In this document: positions 53,235-61,959 of the stretch, one piece after another | Position numbering within the stretch: the first letter of the stretch is position 1 | Layout: each line of letters starts with the position of its first letter | Origin: Candidatus Poribacteria bacterium | GTDB lineage: Bacteria > Poribacteria > WGA-4E > WGA-3G | Reading direction: 5' to 3' | NCBI GenBank assembly: GCA_026706025.1 | Contig: JAPOZO010000010.1 | Span: 1 to 64,000 of the forward strand | DNA: 64,000 bases | The notes under the pieces: generated by a model | Database searches by the model: none | What the model saw: only the letters and a program-made list of their open reading frames with translations | Told to the model about the DNA's origin: nothing | Position numbers and translations under genes: made by a program

Positions 53235-53277
53235 CCGCTACGACATCCCAAACCTGAAGGATTGGGTTTTGTAGCGG
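53235..53277. repeat. Nested hairpin resembling a second IS605-type end
   Basis: CCGCTAC (53235-53241) and GTAGCGG (53271-53277) close an inner CCCAAACCTGAAGGATTGGG fold. It resembles the element's own right end, which also has a CCCAA/TTGGG hairpin next to a TTCCGC word. Nearby AGGACTTACACA (about 53308) resembles the ends of the MITE at 8657. Confidence 0.45.
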
Positions 53278-53337
53278 AAGATTAGATAAAATACTTAAAG
53301 TTAGAAATAGGACTTACACAGTGCGTCTGCGGTGGGA

Positions 53338-53919
53338 TCAGGGCGTATCTGTAAATTTGACGCGTCTATAGATGTGCCCCAAAGGCAGTTCGCAGCGAAT
53401 TGAATCCAGGCGCAGGATGTCCGCAAGCTCCTGAAATTCTATCACTCTCCACTGCATTTCTAAGCGAAAATGGCGTTCAACGTTTACCCTATCTTGCGAA
53501 ACAAGGATGTATTCTTGCAAGGACGCGATCTGCTTATAAGACTCGAATTTCTCGCCCTTGTCATAAGTTGCTGTTGACCGGGAAAGCACCTCTACGACAA
53601 CAGTTGGGTTGAGGAGCGTATCGAACACATCATCTTCAAAACGGGGTTCATCACAGACGACAGCGACATCTGGATAAAAGTAAGATGTTAACGGATTTGC
53701 CTTCACACGCATCTCGCCGGTAAAGGTGATGCACTCCCGTTCCACCAATTGGTTATAAAGTCCATTAAATATATTGCCTGTGATGAGATTATGCGCGAGA
53801 CTTGCTCCGGACATCGCGAGTATCTGTCCGGCGAGATATTCATTTTTGAAGGGTGCTTTGCGTTCCCAATCCAGATATTCCTCAGGTGTCAAATGGGTTT
53901 GCACAGCAATAGCCGTCAT
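53338..53919 (-). CDS. Uma2-family putative endonuclease
   Basis: A 193-residue PD-(D/E)xK-fold protein (formerly DUF820). Family signatures: LTPEEYLDWERKAPFKNEYLAG split at the start, the Asp in YFYPDVAVVCDEPRFED near 82, and PTVVVEVLSRSTATYDKGEK near 105, where Glu and Lys complete the nuclease site. The family is greatly expanded in cyanobacteria, Planctomycetes and Poribacteria; its biological role is unknown. AAGGAG precedes ATG. Confidence 0.9.
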   Translation of the reverse strand: MTAIAVQTHLTPEEYLDWERKAPFKNEYLAGQILAMSGASLAHNLITGNIFNGLYNQLVERECITFTGEMRVKANPLTSYFYPDVAVVCDEPRFEDDVFDTLLNPTVVVEVLSRSTATYDKGEKFESYKQIASLQEYILVSQDRVNVERHFRLEMQWRVIEFQELADILRLDSIRCELPLGHIYRRVKFTDTP

Positions 53920-54170
53920 GGTATTCTCCTTAACGGACGGAAAATCTGTGTCCTTGTGGTTTTAGTTGCTTGTTACATAGCATACACGAAATCTGTTCTG
54001 AAGTCAACGTAGAAAACTGAGAACGAAGCAACTCAGGAAACTGTGCCCGTCCTGTTTATTTTCTAAATCCAGATGCAACTGCTTAACTTTTTTGAAAGTC
54101 AAAACTTACAATTTGGTAGTCTTGAACTACAATTCTTTTACAACAATTAGTTGAAGAATAAAATTAGTAA

Positions 54171-54440
54171 TCAAATTCGTCTAAGCAGCTTTTCATATTC
54201 TCTATGCGGACCAATCCAAAACCAAATTATATCGTTTTCATCTATTTCACCTACAGCTCGATAGTCAACATTTATGCGAACCGAATAAATTGGGCGCGTA
54301 TTATGGACTTTTTTGAACTGTAAGCTCGGATGATTAGGATTTAGATTAAAAAGTGTATAAGTTTCCCGCGCGCTCTGCCGAATCTGACGAGGCAAGGTTG
54401 CAAGCATATCCCGGAAACTACTTGTTGTTTTTGAATTCAA
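54171..54440 (-). CDS. RelE/ParE-superfamily toxin
   Basis: An 89-residue toxin-like protein: two N-terminal helices (FRDMLATLPRQIRQSARET), then the beta-sheet typical of RelE-type mRNA interferases (LQFKKVHNTRPIYSVRINVDYRAVGEI split over strands) and the closing strand DIIWFWIGPHREYEKLL with the Arg and Tyr often used in catalysis. The start is TTG 54440, which overlaps the antitoxin stop as TTGA. Probably cleaves mRNA at the ribosome when free of the antitoxin. Confidence 0.78.
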   Translation of the reverse strand: MNSKTTSSFRDMLATLPRQIRQSARETYTLFNLNPNHPSLQFKKVHNTRPIYSVRINVDYRAVGEIDENDIIWFWIGPHREYEKLLRRI

Positions 54441-54655
54441 ATTTGCTCCGGATCTAATTCTTGTGTTTTGCCTTTTTGATGCTCATCAAGGGCTTTTTGT
54501 CCCAACGTAGCCAAAATATCTTGTGAATTGGCAAAAAGTTTGGACCAGCGTTTTTCCGATGCCAATTCAGCAAGCAACCACTCTGCAAGAATATTTTGTT
54601 CCTCCGAGGGGAGTTTAGATGCTTCTGTGAATGCATGTTCAAGTTTCGTAGTCAT
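54437..54655 (-). CDS. Cognate antitoxin of the RelE-like toxin
   Basis: A 72-residue acidic helical protein: MTTKLEHAFTEASKLPSEEQ then LAEWLLAELASEKRW, the common opening of small antitoxins paired with RelE-like toxins, and a C-terminal tail (KALDEHQKGKTQELDPEQI) likely to wrap the toxin. ATG 54655 is six bases after GGAG; the longer frame to 54709 has no ribosome site. Antitoxin first, toxin second, with overlap, is the normal order. Confidence 0.75.
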   Translation of the reverse strand: MTTKLEHAFTEASKLPSEEQNILAEWLLAELASEKRWSKLFANSQDILATLGQKALDEHQKGKTQELDPEQI

Positions 54656-54712
54656 AAATATCTCCATCTTGATTTTTCTTGATACAATTACATAGATTGA
54701 GTCAGACAACCC

Positions 54713-56251
54713 CTATCTGTTTTGTCGATGACTTGTATCCCTTGGATTGAAGGCATCTTCTCCATACATCCCATCTCCAATTTTTGCCTTTTGGCCTCTA
54801 CCGGTAACTGCACATCTTGTGCCATCCAGTCGTGGGTCTACGTACCGTTCAAACCACGCACCCATCTGTCGCCGCAGATCGCTTATCAATGGGTTCTGCG
54901 ATTTGTCGTCTATCAGATTTTTTCGTTCTCTTGGGTCTTTCGCTAAGTCGTACAACTCATGGGGTCCGTAAGGATAGCGGTGAACATATTTCCACTCTTG
55001 TGTTCGGATCATACGGACAGGCCCGTATTCATCAAATACAACGATCTCATCTTGCGCATCGTTTGTTTTTCTGGTAAGTGCTGGTACAAAACTTCTGCCA
55101 GGGGACATATCGTCATTCGGATCCGGTAAACCGAGATAATCGAGAAGTGTCGGCATGAAATCGTATTGACTCACCATTGCTTCGCTGACGCTTCCCTCAG
55201 GTATCTTACCGGGATGGCTCATGATAAAAGGCACTTTAACCGAATTCTCATACATATTCAGTGGGAATGTCCCGTTGCCTTTGTGCCAAAATCCGTGATG
55301 TCCACACGAATATCCATTATCGCTACTGAAAACGATGAGCGTATTTTCGCGGATACCTAATTCAGAAAGTCGTTCTAAAATCCTGCCAACGTTTAAATCG
55401 AGTGCTGTTATCGCTGCGAAATAACCTTTCAACGACTCGCGATTTCCCATGTGAGGGAGGGTGCCTCGGCCCGCCCACGGGTGCAATGCTTCCTGCGGAC
55501 ACGTCTTGAACGGGCAATCATCATAAGAATCCACAATGTCTTTCGGATGCCCATTAAACGGGGTATGCGGGGCGTTATAGTGGACACTCAGGTAGAACGG
55601 GGCTTCACTATTCGCAGAAATGAAGTCCAACGCATCATCGGTAATTACGTCAGTAAGATAGCCAGGTTGCGCTTCTACCTTCCCATTTCGGATCATATCT
55701 GCGTTGTTGTACTTGCTGCCCCCCCTGGGCATAGCGAACCAATGGCTAAACCCGTGTTGTGGCGAGAGGCTATCGCCGAGGTGCCATTTACCACTGAGTC
55801 CAACAGTGTAGCCATTGTCAGCGAGTACGTCGGTATAGCAGGTAAGTCCTTCAAGATAACGTATCGGATTTGGTGGTATGTTTCCGACAGGGACAAAATC
55901 ATGAACGCCATGTGCAGAAGGGATGCGTCCAGTCATCAGGCTCGCACGTGCCGGTGAACATACCGGAGTAGTGCAGAAAAAATTGGGAAAACGTGTCCCC
56001 TCTGAAGCAAGCTGGTCAATAAAAGGTGTGCGGACTTCATCATTACCACAACAGCCAGCAGCCCAGGGGCCTTGGTCATCCGTGAGAATAAAAATGACAT
56101 TTGGTTGGTTTTGCATTTGATTCTCTCCTGTTTTCTCTGCACCGATAAGGACCGCTGGTGTAACTGCCGCAGCAACAGTACCAGTGCCTATGTGCTTAAA
56201 AAAACGCCGCCGCGAAATATTCGGGCTCCCGTTTTTCGCCTGAGCTGACAT
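54713..56251 (-). CDS. Tat-exported sulfatase
   Basis: A 512-residue sulfatase with a twin-arginine signal (SRRRFFKHIGTGTVAAAV, residues 13-30). The formylglycine site is CSPARASLMTG near residue 99, the N-terminal metal ligands are in FILTDDQGPWAAG, and VFSSDNGYSCGHHG near 318 gives the C-terminal ligands. The SD GGAGG lies five bases before ATG 56251 (the upstream ATG is inside the SD). A near copy without the Tat signal lies directly upstream (56336-57742); most of the catalytic part matches residue for residue, so this is a tandem duplication whose copies now work in different compartments. Substrate unknown. Confidence 0.93.
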   Translation of the reverse strand: MSAQAKNGSPNISRRRFFKHIGTGTVAAAVTPAVLIGAEKTGENQMQNQPNVIFILTDDQGPWAAGCCGNDEVRTPFIDQLASEGTRFPNFFCTTPVCSPARASLMTGRIPSAHGVHDFVPVGNIPPNPIRYLEGLTCYTDVLADNGYTVGLSGKWHLGDSLSPQHGFSHWFAMPRGGSKYNNADMIRNGKVEAQPGYLTDVITDDALDFISANSEAPFYLSVHYNAPHTPFNGHPKDIVDSYDDCPFKTCPQEALHPWAGRGTLPHMGNRESLKGYFAAITALDLNVGRILERLSELGIRENTLIVFSSDNGYSCGHHGFWHKGNGTFPLNMYENSVKVPFIMSHPGKIPEGSVSEAMVSQYDFMPTLLDYLGLPDPNDDMSPGRSFVPALTRKTNDAQDEIVVFDEYGPVRMIRTQEWKYVHRYPYGPHELYDLAKDPRERKNLIDDKSQNPLISDLRRQMGAWFERYVDPRLDGTRCAVTGRGQKAKIGDGMYGEDAFNPRDTSHRQNR

Positions 56252-56335
56252 GCATGCCTCCATTTGATATTACTCAATCGACGCTAAATGCGCGTATAGC
56301 ATTCAGCATATCTGATTCAGATGAAGATATGTTGT

Positions 56336-57742
56336 CTACACATTTCGTCGAGGAGGGGCATATCTGGGATGGAAGGAATTTTCACCGTAATTTCCTTCTC
56401 CGATTTTTGCTGCTTGCCCACCACCCGTAACCGAGCATCGCGCCCCATCTAATTCCGGCAGGACGTATCTTTCAAACCATGCCCCCATCTGTTGACGCAT
56501 ATCACCGATACGAGCATTCTGAGATTTGTCATCTATCAGATTTTTCCGTTCACCCGGATCATTCACCAAATCGTATAATTCATGCGGACCGTAAGGATAC
56601 CTATGGACATATTTCCACTCTTGCGTCCGAATCATGCGGACAGGCCCGTACTCATCGTAAATAACAATCTCATCTTTCGCATCATTCGTCTCTCCAGAAA
56701 GCGCAGGAACAAAACTTCTGCCAGGCGACATATCATCATTCGGATCGGGTAAACCGAGATAGTCAAGGAGTGTTGGCATGAAATCGTACTGGCTTACCAT
56801 CGCTTCACTGACGCGTCCTTCTGGAATGCTACCCGGATGACTAACGATGAACGGAACCTTAACGGAGTTTTCATACATGTTCAGTGGGAATGTACCGTTG
56901 CCTTTATGCCAAAATCCGTGATGTCCACACGAGTAACCGTTATCACTACTGAAGACAACGAGTGTATTTTCACGGATACCTAACGTTGCAAGCCGATCCA
57001 GAATCCGTCCGACATTTAAATCGAGTGCCGTTATCGCTGCGAAATAGCCCTTCAACGATTCGCGATTGCCCATGTGTGCCGCTGCACCCTGCACCGCCCA
57101 CGGATGCAATGCCTCTTGTGGACACGTCTTGAATGGACAATCGTCGTAAGAGTCAACGAGGTCTTGGGGATGACCTGTAAACGGTGTATGCGGCGCGTTA
57201 TAGTTAACGCTGAGATAGAACGGTCCCGCTTTGTTCGCTGAGATGAAATCCAATGCATCATCGGTAATCACGTCGGTGAGGTAACCGGGTTGCATTTCTA
57301 CCTGCCCGTCTCGAATCATATCCGCATCGTTGTACTTGCTTCCCCCGGTGAGTAGCGCGAACCAGTGACTGAACCCGTGTTGCGGTGTCAAGCTATCACC
57401 AAGGTGCCACTTACCACTCAATCCGACCGTGTAGTCATTCTCCGCAAGAACATCCGTATAACAGGTCAAGCCTTCAAGGTATTGAGCGGGATCTGGCGGC
57501 ATGTTTCCGTCGCGGATCCAGTCGTGTACACCGTGTGCTGACGGGATACGTCCGGTCATCAGACTCGCACGTGCAGGCGAGCAGACAGGACTTGTGCAGA
57601 AAAAATTCGGGAAGCGGGTGCCTTCTGAAGCCATCTGGTCGAGATAAGGTGTCCGTACCTCATCATTACCGCAGCAGCCTGCAGCCCAAGGTCCCTGATC
57701 GTCCGTCAAAATAAAAATAACATTAGGTTTTTGTTGTTCCAT
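56336..57742 (-). CDS. Sulfatase without export signal, tandem paralogue
   Basis: A 468-residue sulfatase starting MEQQKPNVIFILTDDQGPW with no signal peptide; GGAGG precedes the ATG. It has the same CSPARASLMTG formylglycine site near 57 and VFSSDNGYSCGHHG near 276. By eye it is strongly similar along its length to the following Tat-exported sulfatase, differing mainly at the N-terminus and in scattered positions. Probably cytoplasmic. Confidence 0.93.
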   Translation of the reverse strand: MEQQKPNVIFILTDDQGPWAAGCCGNDEVRTPYLDQMASEGTRFPNFFCTSPVCSPARASLMTGRIPSAHGVHDWIRDGNMPPDPAQYLEGLTCYTDVLAENDYTVGLSGKWHLGDSLTPQHGFSHWFALLTGGSKYNDADMIRDGQVEMQPGYLTDVITDDALDFISANKAGPFYLSVNYNAPHTPFTGHPQDLVDSYDDCPFKTCPQEALHPWAVQGAAAHMGNRESLKGYFAAITALDLNVGRILDRLATLGIRENTLVVFSSDNGYSCGHHGFWHKGNGTFPLNMYENSVKVPFIVSHPGSIPEGRVSEAMVSQYDFMPTLLDYLGLPDPNDDMSPGRSFVPALSGETNDAKDEIVIYDEYGPVRMIRTQEWKYVHRYPYGPHELYDLVNDPGERKNLIDDKSQNARIGDMRQQMGAWFERYVLPELDGARCSVTGGGQAAKIGEGNYGENSFHPRYAPPRRNV

Positions 57743-57759
57743 ATTGAATCCTCCATAGA

Positions 57760-57905
57760 ACAGTTATCGGTTGTCAGTTGTCGGTTGTCGGAAACCTCTG
57801 GTAAAGAGGTTTCTTGTGGCAGTAACAGGAGATGTTCCAGACACAATAGCCTCTTACCGAAAACCGAGTACCAAAAGATTTTTCGCAAAAAAATCGTACT
57901 GACAA
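57760..57905. repeat. Dispersed intergenic repeat (AGTTATCAGTT family), copy R8
   Basis: CAGTTATCGGTTGTCAGTTG at the left; AAGAGGTTTCTTGTGGCAGT in the middle as in other copies; TTTTTCGCAAAAAAATCG near the right end. Confidence 0.7.
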
Positions 57906-58514
57906 CTATACTTCGGTTCTGTCTTGCAATTCACCGAGAAGGCGAACGATGTCTCGATAGCATTTGTCAAACGAATCTACACGACGTGCTTGCTCAAGGT
58001 CGAAACTATCTGTGAGAGCAGGCTGGTCCCGCTTTTCATGATATTTTTTGCTATTCTCCATCCGGTTGCTCAACCACCCCTTCGCGTCTCGGATTGCCTC
58101 TGGATTTTCTGGAGAGTGAATATCATTTCTTAACCCTCTCCGCCCGCGGATGGATTCGGCTGCCGCAAGGAACCATGCCTCAAATTCACATTTTGCCAGC
58201 ACGACAGCAATCGGTAAATTGCCATGAGTTTGTAACGCTCGCTCAAGGAGCGCAGGCCCTAGTTCCGCTGGACAGTCATCATCACTGTCAAGGATAATAA
58301 ATATAGCTCCTTGCCCGCCAATTCTCCGAGCTGCTAATTCAACTTCTTGCTCAAGTTTATCTGGTTGAACAACTTGATTCCTATGAACACGGATAGGGCG
58401 CGGTGTGTTGATCGCCAATTCTGGATAAAGTTCGGCTGCGATGCGTCGAATCAGGAGCGGTACAGCTGCCACATCGCCCTCCCCCTCAACAATGCAACTG
58501 ACTTTGACTGTCAT
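57906..58514 (-). CDS. DUF4276 protein, TOPRIM-like partner of the AAA ATPase
   Basis: A 202-residue protein with the DUF4276 pattern: KVSCIVEGEGDVAAVPLLIRR at the start (Glu in EGEGD, as in TOPRIM), IFIILDSDDDCPAELGPALL near 72 (DxD), and VLAKCEFEAWFLAAAESIRG near 106 (E-x-W). TOPRIM-like nucleases bind metal through these acidic residues. Its ATG overlaps the ATPase stop by four bases, so the two form one functional pair. AAA-15/OLD-type ATPases paired with separate TOPRIM-type proteins are found in phage defence systems; the role here is inferred from that. Confidence 0.75.
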   Translation of the reverse strand: MTVKVSCIVEGEGDVAAVPLLIRRIAAELYPELAINTPRPIRVHRNQVVQPDKLEQEVELAARRIGGQGAIFIILDSDDDCPAELGPALLERALQTHGNLPIAVVLAKCEFEAWFLAAAESIRGRRGLRNDIHSPENPEAIRDAKGWLSNRMENSKKYHEKRDQPALTDSFDLEQARRVDSFDKCYRDIVRLLGELQDRTEV

Positions 58515-59770
58515 CTGCGTTTTTCCTTATTCTTTATTGAACTAGAACTCTTTTTTTCTAAATCGAATAAATGAAGTTGTTTTGCCTTTTCAGGGGAAAT
58601 GACAGATGCCTCATCAGGTTCCAATTGATCCTTACGTAGAAGTTCTCCTATTGTAAACAGTTTATCGCGCACGACAGACCTGCTAACTTCGTCAACAGGG
58701 GCAATTACCGTATTTCCATCATACGCTTCAACAGCGAGAATTGAATCCACATCCAAGTGCTTGTCTTCAAGGAGGTCCGGACTGTGACTGGTGATAACCA
58801 CTTGTGTCTTGTGGGCACCGTCCCGAAGAGCATCAAGCAAAACTCCTGCTGCTGCGGGATGAAGCGCGATCTCTGGTTCCTCAATTCCAACGAGAGGTAC
58901 GCGTTTTTGGTCATTGTGATCTCCCTGAAACAGTGCTACCAGAATTCCCAATACGCGGAGCGTGCCATCAGACATGTTATTTGAATGGAACCGCCATGGG
59001 TACTTGTCCCCCGCAATTTTCTGCCTGAATTCTAATGTTGCCATGGGCCCCCACGCTTTGACATCAACTGCATGTACACCGGGCACAACACTCTCTAAAT
59101 ATTCCTCAATATCTGTTTTCACAGTGGGTGCAAGTCGGGTGAGCACGCTTGTAAGATTACCACCATCACGCATAAGCACGTCTCCAGGATCCGGGTTTTG
59201 GAGTTCCCGAATTTTATCGGGATTGAGGTTGTAAAATCCCATTTGAGAAAATGCATCATAGACAGCACGAAATTCGGGTAACCCGGAAGCATTTACCAAA
59301 TAGAGACGATCAGGCGCAGCTGCGGGAGCAACTTCTACACTTGTATCAGTTAAAACGCCTTCGTCAACGCGAAAGTATACTTCAGGTTTCAGAAGTTTCT
59401 CATTCTGCAATTTACATTCTTCTGTCTGAACCCTATACTCATTGTGTCCTTCGCTTTTACCAGCACCGATTCGAAAGGCATAGTATCCGGTAAAACCTTC
59501 GGGCAAAATAAACTCCAAGCGGATGCTAAAGTGGTGCGGGTGCCCACGTGAACGGCGGCGGACATCGTTGATACCTCCGCGATCGCGTAACGCATGACCC
59601 AGCGATGTATTCAACGCATCGGCAACGAATCGCAGTGCATCAAGAAAATTGCTCTTGCCCGAACCGTTACGACCTACAAGGAACGTCAGGGGTTGCAACT
59701 GCACATCACACGCAGCGATGCTCTTATAGTTTTTCAGAACAACTCTTGTAATAAACGTTGAATCTTTCAT
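58511..59770 (-). CDS. AAA-15/21 (OLD-like) ATPase
   Basis: A 419-residue SMC/RecF-like ATPase: Walker A FLVGRNGSGKSNFLDALRF near 30, signature-like NNMSDGTLRVLGILVALFQG near 268, Walker B PLVGIEEPEIALHPAA near 295, and His switch VVITSHSPDLLED near 330. The central coiled part is short. Start ATG 59770 preferred to TTG 59782. The protein is soluble and likely dimerises on ATP to drive the DUF4276 partner. Similar stand-alone AAA-21 proteins occur in many defence islands. Confidence 0.88.
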   Translation of the reverse strand: MKDSTFITRVVLKNYKSIAACDVQLQPLTFLVGRNGSGKSNFLDALRFVADALNTSLGHALRDRGGINDVRRRSRGHPHHFSIRLEFILPEGFTGYYAFRIGAGKSEGHNEYRVQTEECKLQNEKLLKPEVYFRVDEGVLTDTSVEVAPAAAPDRLYLVNASGLPEFRAVYDAFSQMGFYNLNPDKIRELQNPDPGDVLMRDGGNLTSVLTRLAPTVKTDIEEYLESVVPGVHAVDVKAWGPMATLEFRQKIAGDKYPWRFHSNNMSDGTLRVLGILVALFQGDHNDQKRVPLVGIEEPEIALHPAAAGVLLDALRDGAHKTQVVITSHSPDLLEDKHLDVDSILAVEAYDGNTVIAPVDEVSRSVVRDKLFTIGELLRKDQLEPDEASVISPEKAKQLHLFDLEKKSSSSIKNKEKRR

Positions 59771-59788
59771 TTTTCTATTCAAACCTTG

Positions 59789-60640
59789 TTACGCTACTGG
59801 AAATCCATCACCGACAAGCGGCTCGCCATCCGCAACCTCAATTGCCGGAACAAGGACGTGCCCCGGAGATTGTGTGTTGTTATAGCAGACATCCTGCGCC
59901 ATGAAAATCATGACAAATGCTCTACGTTGATGATCCGTAACGTTTGGCGGTGTTCCGTGCCAGTTGAGGCAGTGATGAAACATACACTCGCCTGCTTTCA
60001 GCTCCACTGGGATACCGTGACTGATGTCCAAGTCCCGTCTCTCTGTCCACGGGTTCGGAGGCGGTTCGCTTCCTTCTTCGCTTGCTTTTGCGGATGCCGC
60101 GTTGAATGCTGCTCTGGCTGCAACCGAGAACCGTTCATCTTTATGGCTTTTCGGCATAACATGCATACAACCACTATCAACTGTCGCATCGTCCAAAGCC
60201 AGCCAGCAGCTCACGATGTTCGGTGGGCTGAGGGGCCAAAAGAAGAAGTCATGATGGAATCCGAAGTGTCCATTATCGTGTGGCGGCTTGGAGATGATTT
60301 GATCGTGCCAGAGTCGGACTTCGGGGGTATTCAGAAGTGCGCGCGCTGTCCCCGCAATGAGTGGGTTGTGGATAGCTGCCTCGTAACTCGGTTCACGTTT
60401 CCACATATTGATATACTGATGTATCGCACGCGGGTGACCACTACCGCGATTGAGTTTATCTTCACGCCGGTCGTGTCCGTACTTGAACTCTGGCGAAGAA
60501 TCATCGCCTTCGTTGAGTTCCAGTTCAATAACGGCATCTAATCCCGCACGCATGGTTTCCACGCCATCGTTATCTAAAACTCTGCCAAACTTAACATACC
60601 CGTTTTCCTGAAAAAAGTCGATTTGTTCTTGAGTTACCAT
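59789..60640 (-). CDS. Phytanoyl-CoA dioxygenase-family (PhyH) oxygenase
   Basis: A 283-residue Fe(II)/2-oxoglutarate-dependent oxygenase. FFQENGYVKFGRVLDNDGVE starts the family; the iron ligands are in FGFHHDFFFWPLSPP near 125 (H-x-D) and the distal His in MFHHCLNWHGTPPNVTDHQR near 220, with the 2-oxoglutarate Arg in DHQRRAFVM. Such oxygenases are heavily expanded in Poribacteria; substrates vary from phytanoyl-CoA to secondary metabolites. GGAGA precedes ATG. It is 48 bp after the SDR gene, which may act on the same compound. Confidence 0.93.
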   Translation of the reverse strand: MVTQEQIDFFQENGYVKFGRVLDNDGVETMRAGLDAVIELELNEGDDSSPEFKYGHDRREDKLNRGSGHPRAIHQYINMWKREPSYEAAIHNPLIAGTARALLNTPEVRLWHDQIISKPPHDNGHFGFHHDFFFWPLSPPNIVSCWLALDDATVDSGCMHVMPKSHKDERFSVAARAAFNAASAKASEEGSEPPPNPWTERRDLDISHGIPVELKAGECMFHHCLNWHGTPPNVTDHQRRAFVMIFMAQDVCYNNTQSPGHVLVPAIEVADGEPLVGDGFPVA

Positions 60641-60688
60641 TATACTTCTCCGTATGTTAATTTCTCGGATACTTCCTTCTGTATGTTG

Positions 60689-61447
60689 TCAAATTGGAAA
60701 CTGATGGTTGCCTGCAGTTAGCCCGCCGTCGATGACAAAGACAGCACCTGTCGCGAAACTGGCTTCATCAGAAGCGAGGAAGAGTGCAGCGTTCGCGATG
60801 TCAACGGGTTGTCCGATCCGTCCTAACGGATACCACGGCGTGATTTCGTCTAAGATTTGAGGGTTACGTTCAAGCATCGGTTCCCAGACTTCGGTCTGAA
60901 TCGTTCCCGGACAGATGCAGTTGATACGGATGTTATCCTTGCCGTGTGCAACTGCCATTGAGCGGGTCAATGCGATAACACCACCCTTCGCAGCAGAATA
61001 GGCGTGAATAGCCTGCAACCCTATGAGTCCGTTGACAGAAGCAACATTAACAATGCTTCCACCTCCGTTCTGCTGCATCAGGGGAATGACAGTATCTGAA
61101 CAGTGGCTGGTACCTCGGAGCGCGACCGCTAAGTTCGCTTCCCAATTGTTGTTTAGCACGTCGGCTGTCGAGCAGATAGCGTTGTTCACCAAAATGTCAA
61201 CCGTGCCGTAGGCATCAGTAGCCTCAGCAATAAGCCGCTCAGCATCGGCAATATTGGAGACATCAGCGTTAACAAACATCGCCTCGCCGCCTGCATCAGT
61301 GATCGCAGCGACAGTTTCAGCACCGTTGGCATCATTCACATCATCAACGACGACTTTCGCTCCCTCTTCAGCAAACCGAAGAGCCACCGCTTTGCCGATA
61401 CCGCGTCCTGCTCCTGTAACAATAGCAATTTTGTCATTCAATCGCAT
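60689..61447 (-). CDS. Short-chain dehydrogenase/reductase
   Basis: A 252-residue NAD(P)-dependent oxidoreductase. IAIVTGAGRGIGKAV (TGxxxGxG) near 8, NNAI near 89, VASVNG near 137 (Ser), YSAAKGG near 150 (YxxxK), and a PG motif in CICPGTIQTEV near 185. Asp in VVVDDVNDANG suggests NAD preference. AGGA seven bases upstream of ATG 61447 marks the start. The frame continues upstream to 61552, but those 35 codons look like a different protein (see the next entry). Confidence 0.93.
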   Translation of the reverse strand: MRLNDKIAIVTGAGRGIGKAVALRFAEEGAKVVVDDVNDANGAETVAAITDAGGEAMFVNADVSNIADAERLIAEATDAYGTVDILVNNAICSTADVLNNNWEANLAVALRGTSHCSDTVIPLMQQNGGGSIVNVASVNGLIGLQAIHAYSAAKGGVIALTRSMAVAHGKDNIRINCICPGTIQTEVWEPMLERNPQILDEITPWYPLGRIGQPVDIANAALFLASDEASFATGAVFVIDGGLTAGNHQFPI

Positions 61448-61552
61448 TTTTGGTCCTACATCTTTTCCATCGGGATTGGAAATATTAAAGACGGCTTTTG
61501 GGTTATAGAATTTGCCGCGTTCACCCTTTGAAAAATCATATTTTGCTTTCAT
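61448..61552 (-). pseudogene. Antitoxin-like N-terminal remnant in frame with the SDR gene
   Basis: The 35 codons before the SDR start read MKAKYDFSKGERGKFYNPKA and more, which is the opening of small antitoxins found with BrnT/PIN-like or similar toxins, and no part of an SDR. Either a deletion fused it to the SDR leader or it is a decayed antitoxin. A toxin-like pair lies divergently 67 bp away. Confidence 0.5.
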
Positions 61553-61619
61553 TTATTTTATATGATATACTAAACAGTAGATTGAAAAATTTGACTTTAA
61601 GCACCAAAAGAGAATTTGC

Positions 61620-61952
61620 ATGACTGCAACTGGTATACGTTGGAAAATTCATGATCGGTATGGAAACGAAATTTATCTAACACATGAACGGTGGCAACAT
61701 ATTACTGCCTCCATTAATCATCCAGATATGGTAAACTATGAGGAACACCTAAAGGCTACAATTCAGCACGGGAGGCGGAAACAAGATTCGTTAAATCCGC
61801 AAAAGTACCGATATACCAATGCCTTCATTGATTTGCCAGCAGATAATACACACATTACTGCAATTGTCCTTTTTCGGTTTCGAGAAGGTTCGGATAGCGA
61901 ACCTATCTCAAATAACTACATCGTTACGGCTTATCAAAAAAGAATTAGGTAA
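61620..61952 (+). CDS. Small toxin-like nuclease-domain protein
   Basis: A 110-residue protein with the opening WKIHDRYGNEIYLTHERWQHI, a compact pattern seen in PBECR/BrnT-like phage and toxin nucleases, and a closing strand-rich SNNYIVTAYQKRIR. The Arg/His content fits an RNase fold. It precedes a DUF2283 gene by 7 bp, a usual arrangement for a toxin-antitoxin-like pair. Family assignment tentative. Confidence 0.6.
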   Translation: MTATGIRWKIHDRYGNEIYLTHERWQHITASINHPDMVNYEEHLKATIQHGRRKQDSLNPQKYRYTNAFIDLPADNTHITAIVLFRFREGSDSEPISNNYIVTAYQKRIR

Positions 61953-61959
61953 ATAAATT

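Noticed and set aside
53235-53277. Intrinsic terminator of the Uma2 gene
   Set aside because: The hairpin lies upstream of or beyond tnpB on the wrong side for Uma2, has no U-run, and resembles a transposon end.
59786-60541. 251-residue plus-strand frame
   Set aside because: It lies wholly opposite the PhyH gene, has no domain, and the minus-strand frame has full iron- and oxoglutarate-binding motifs.
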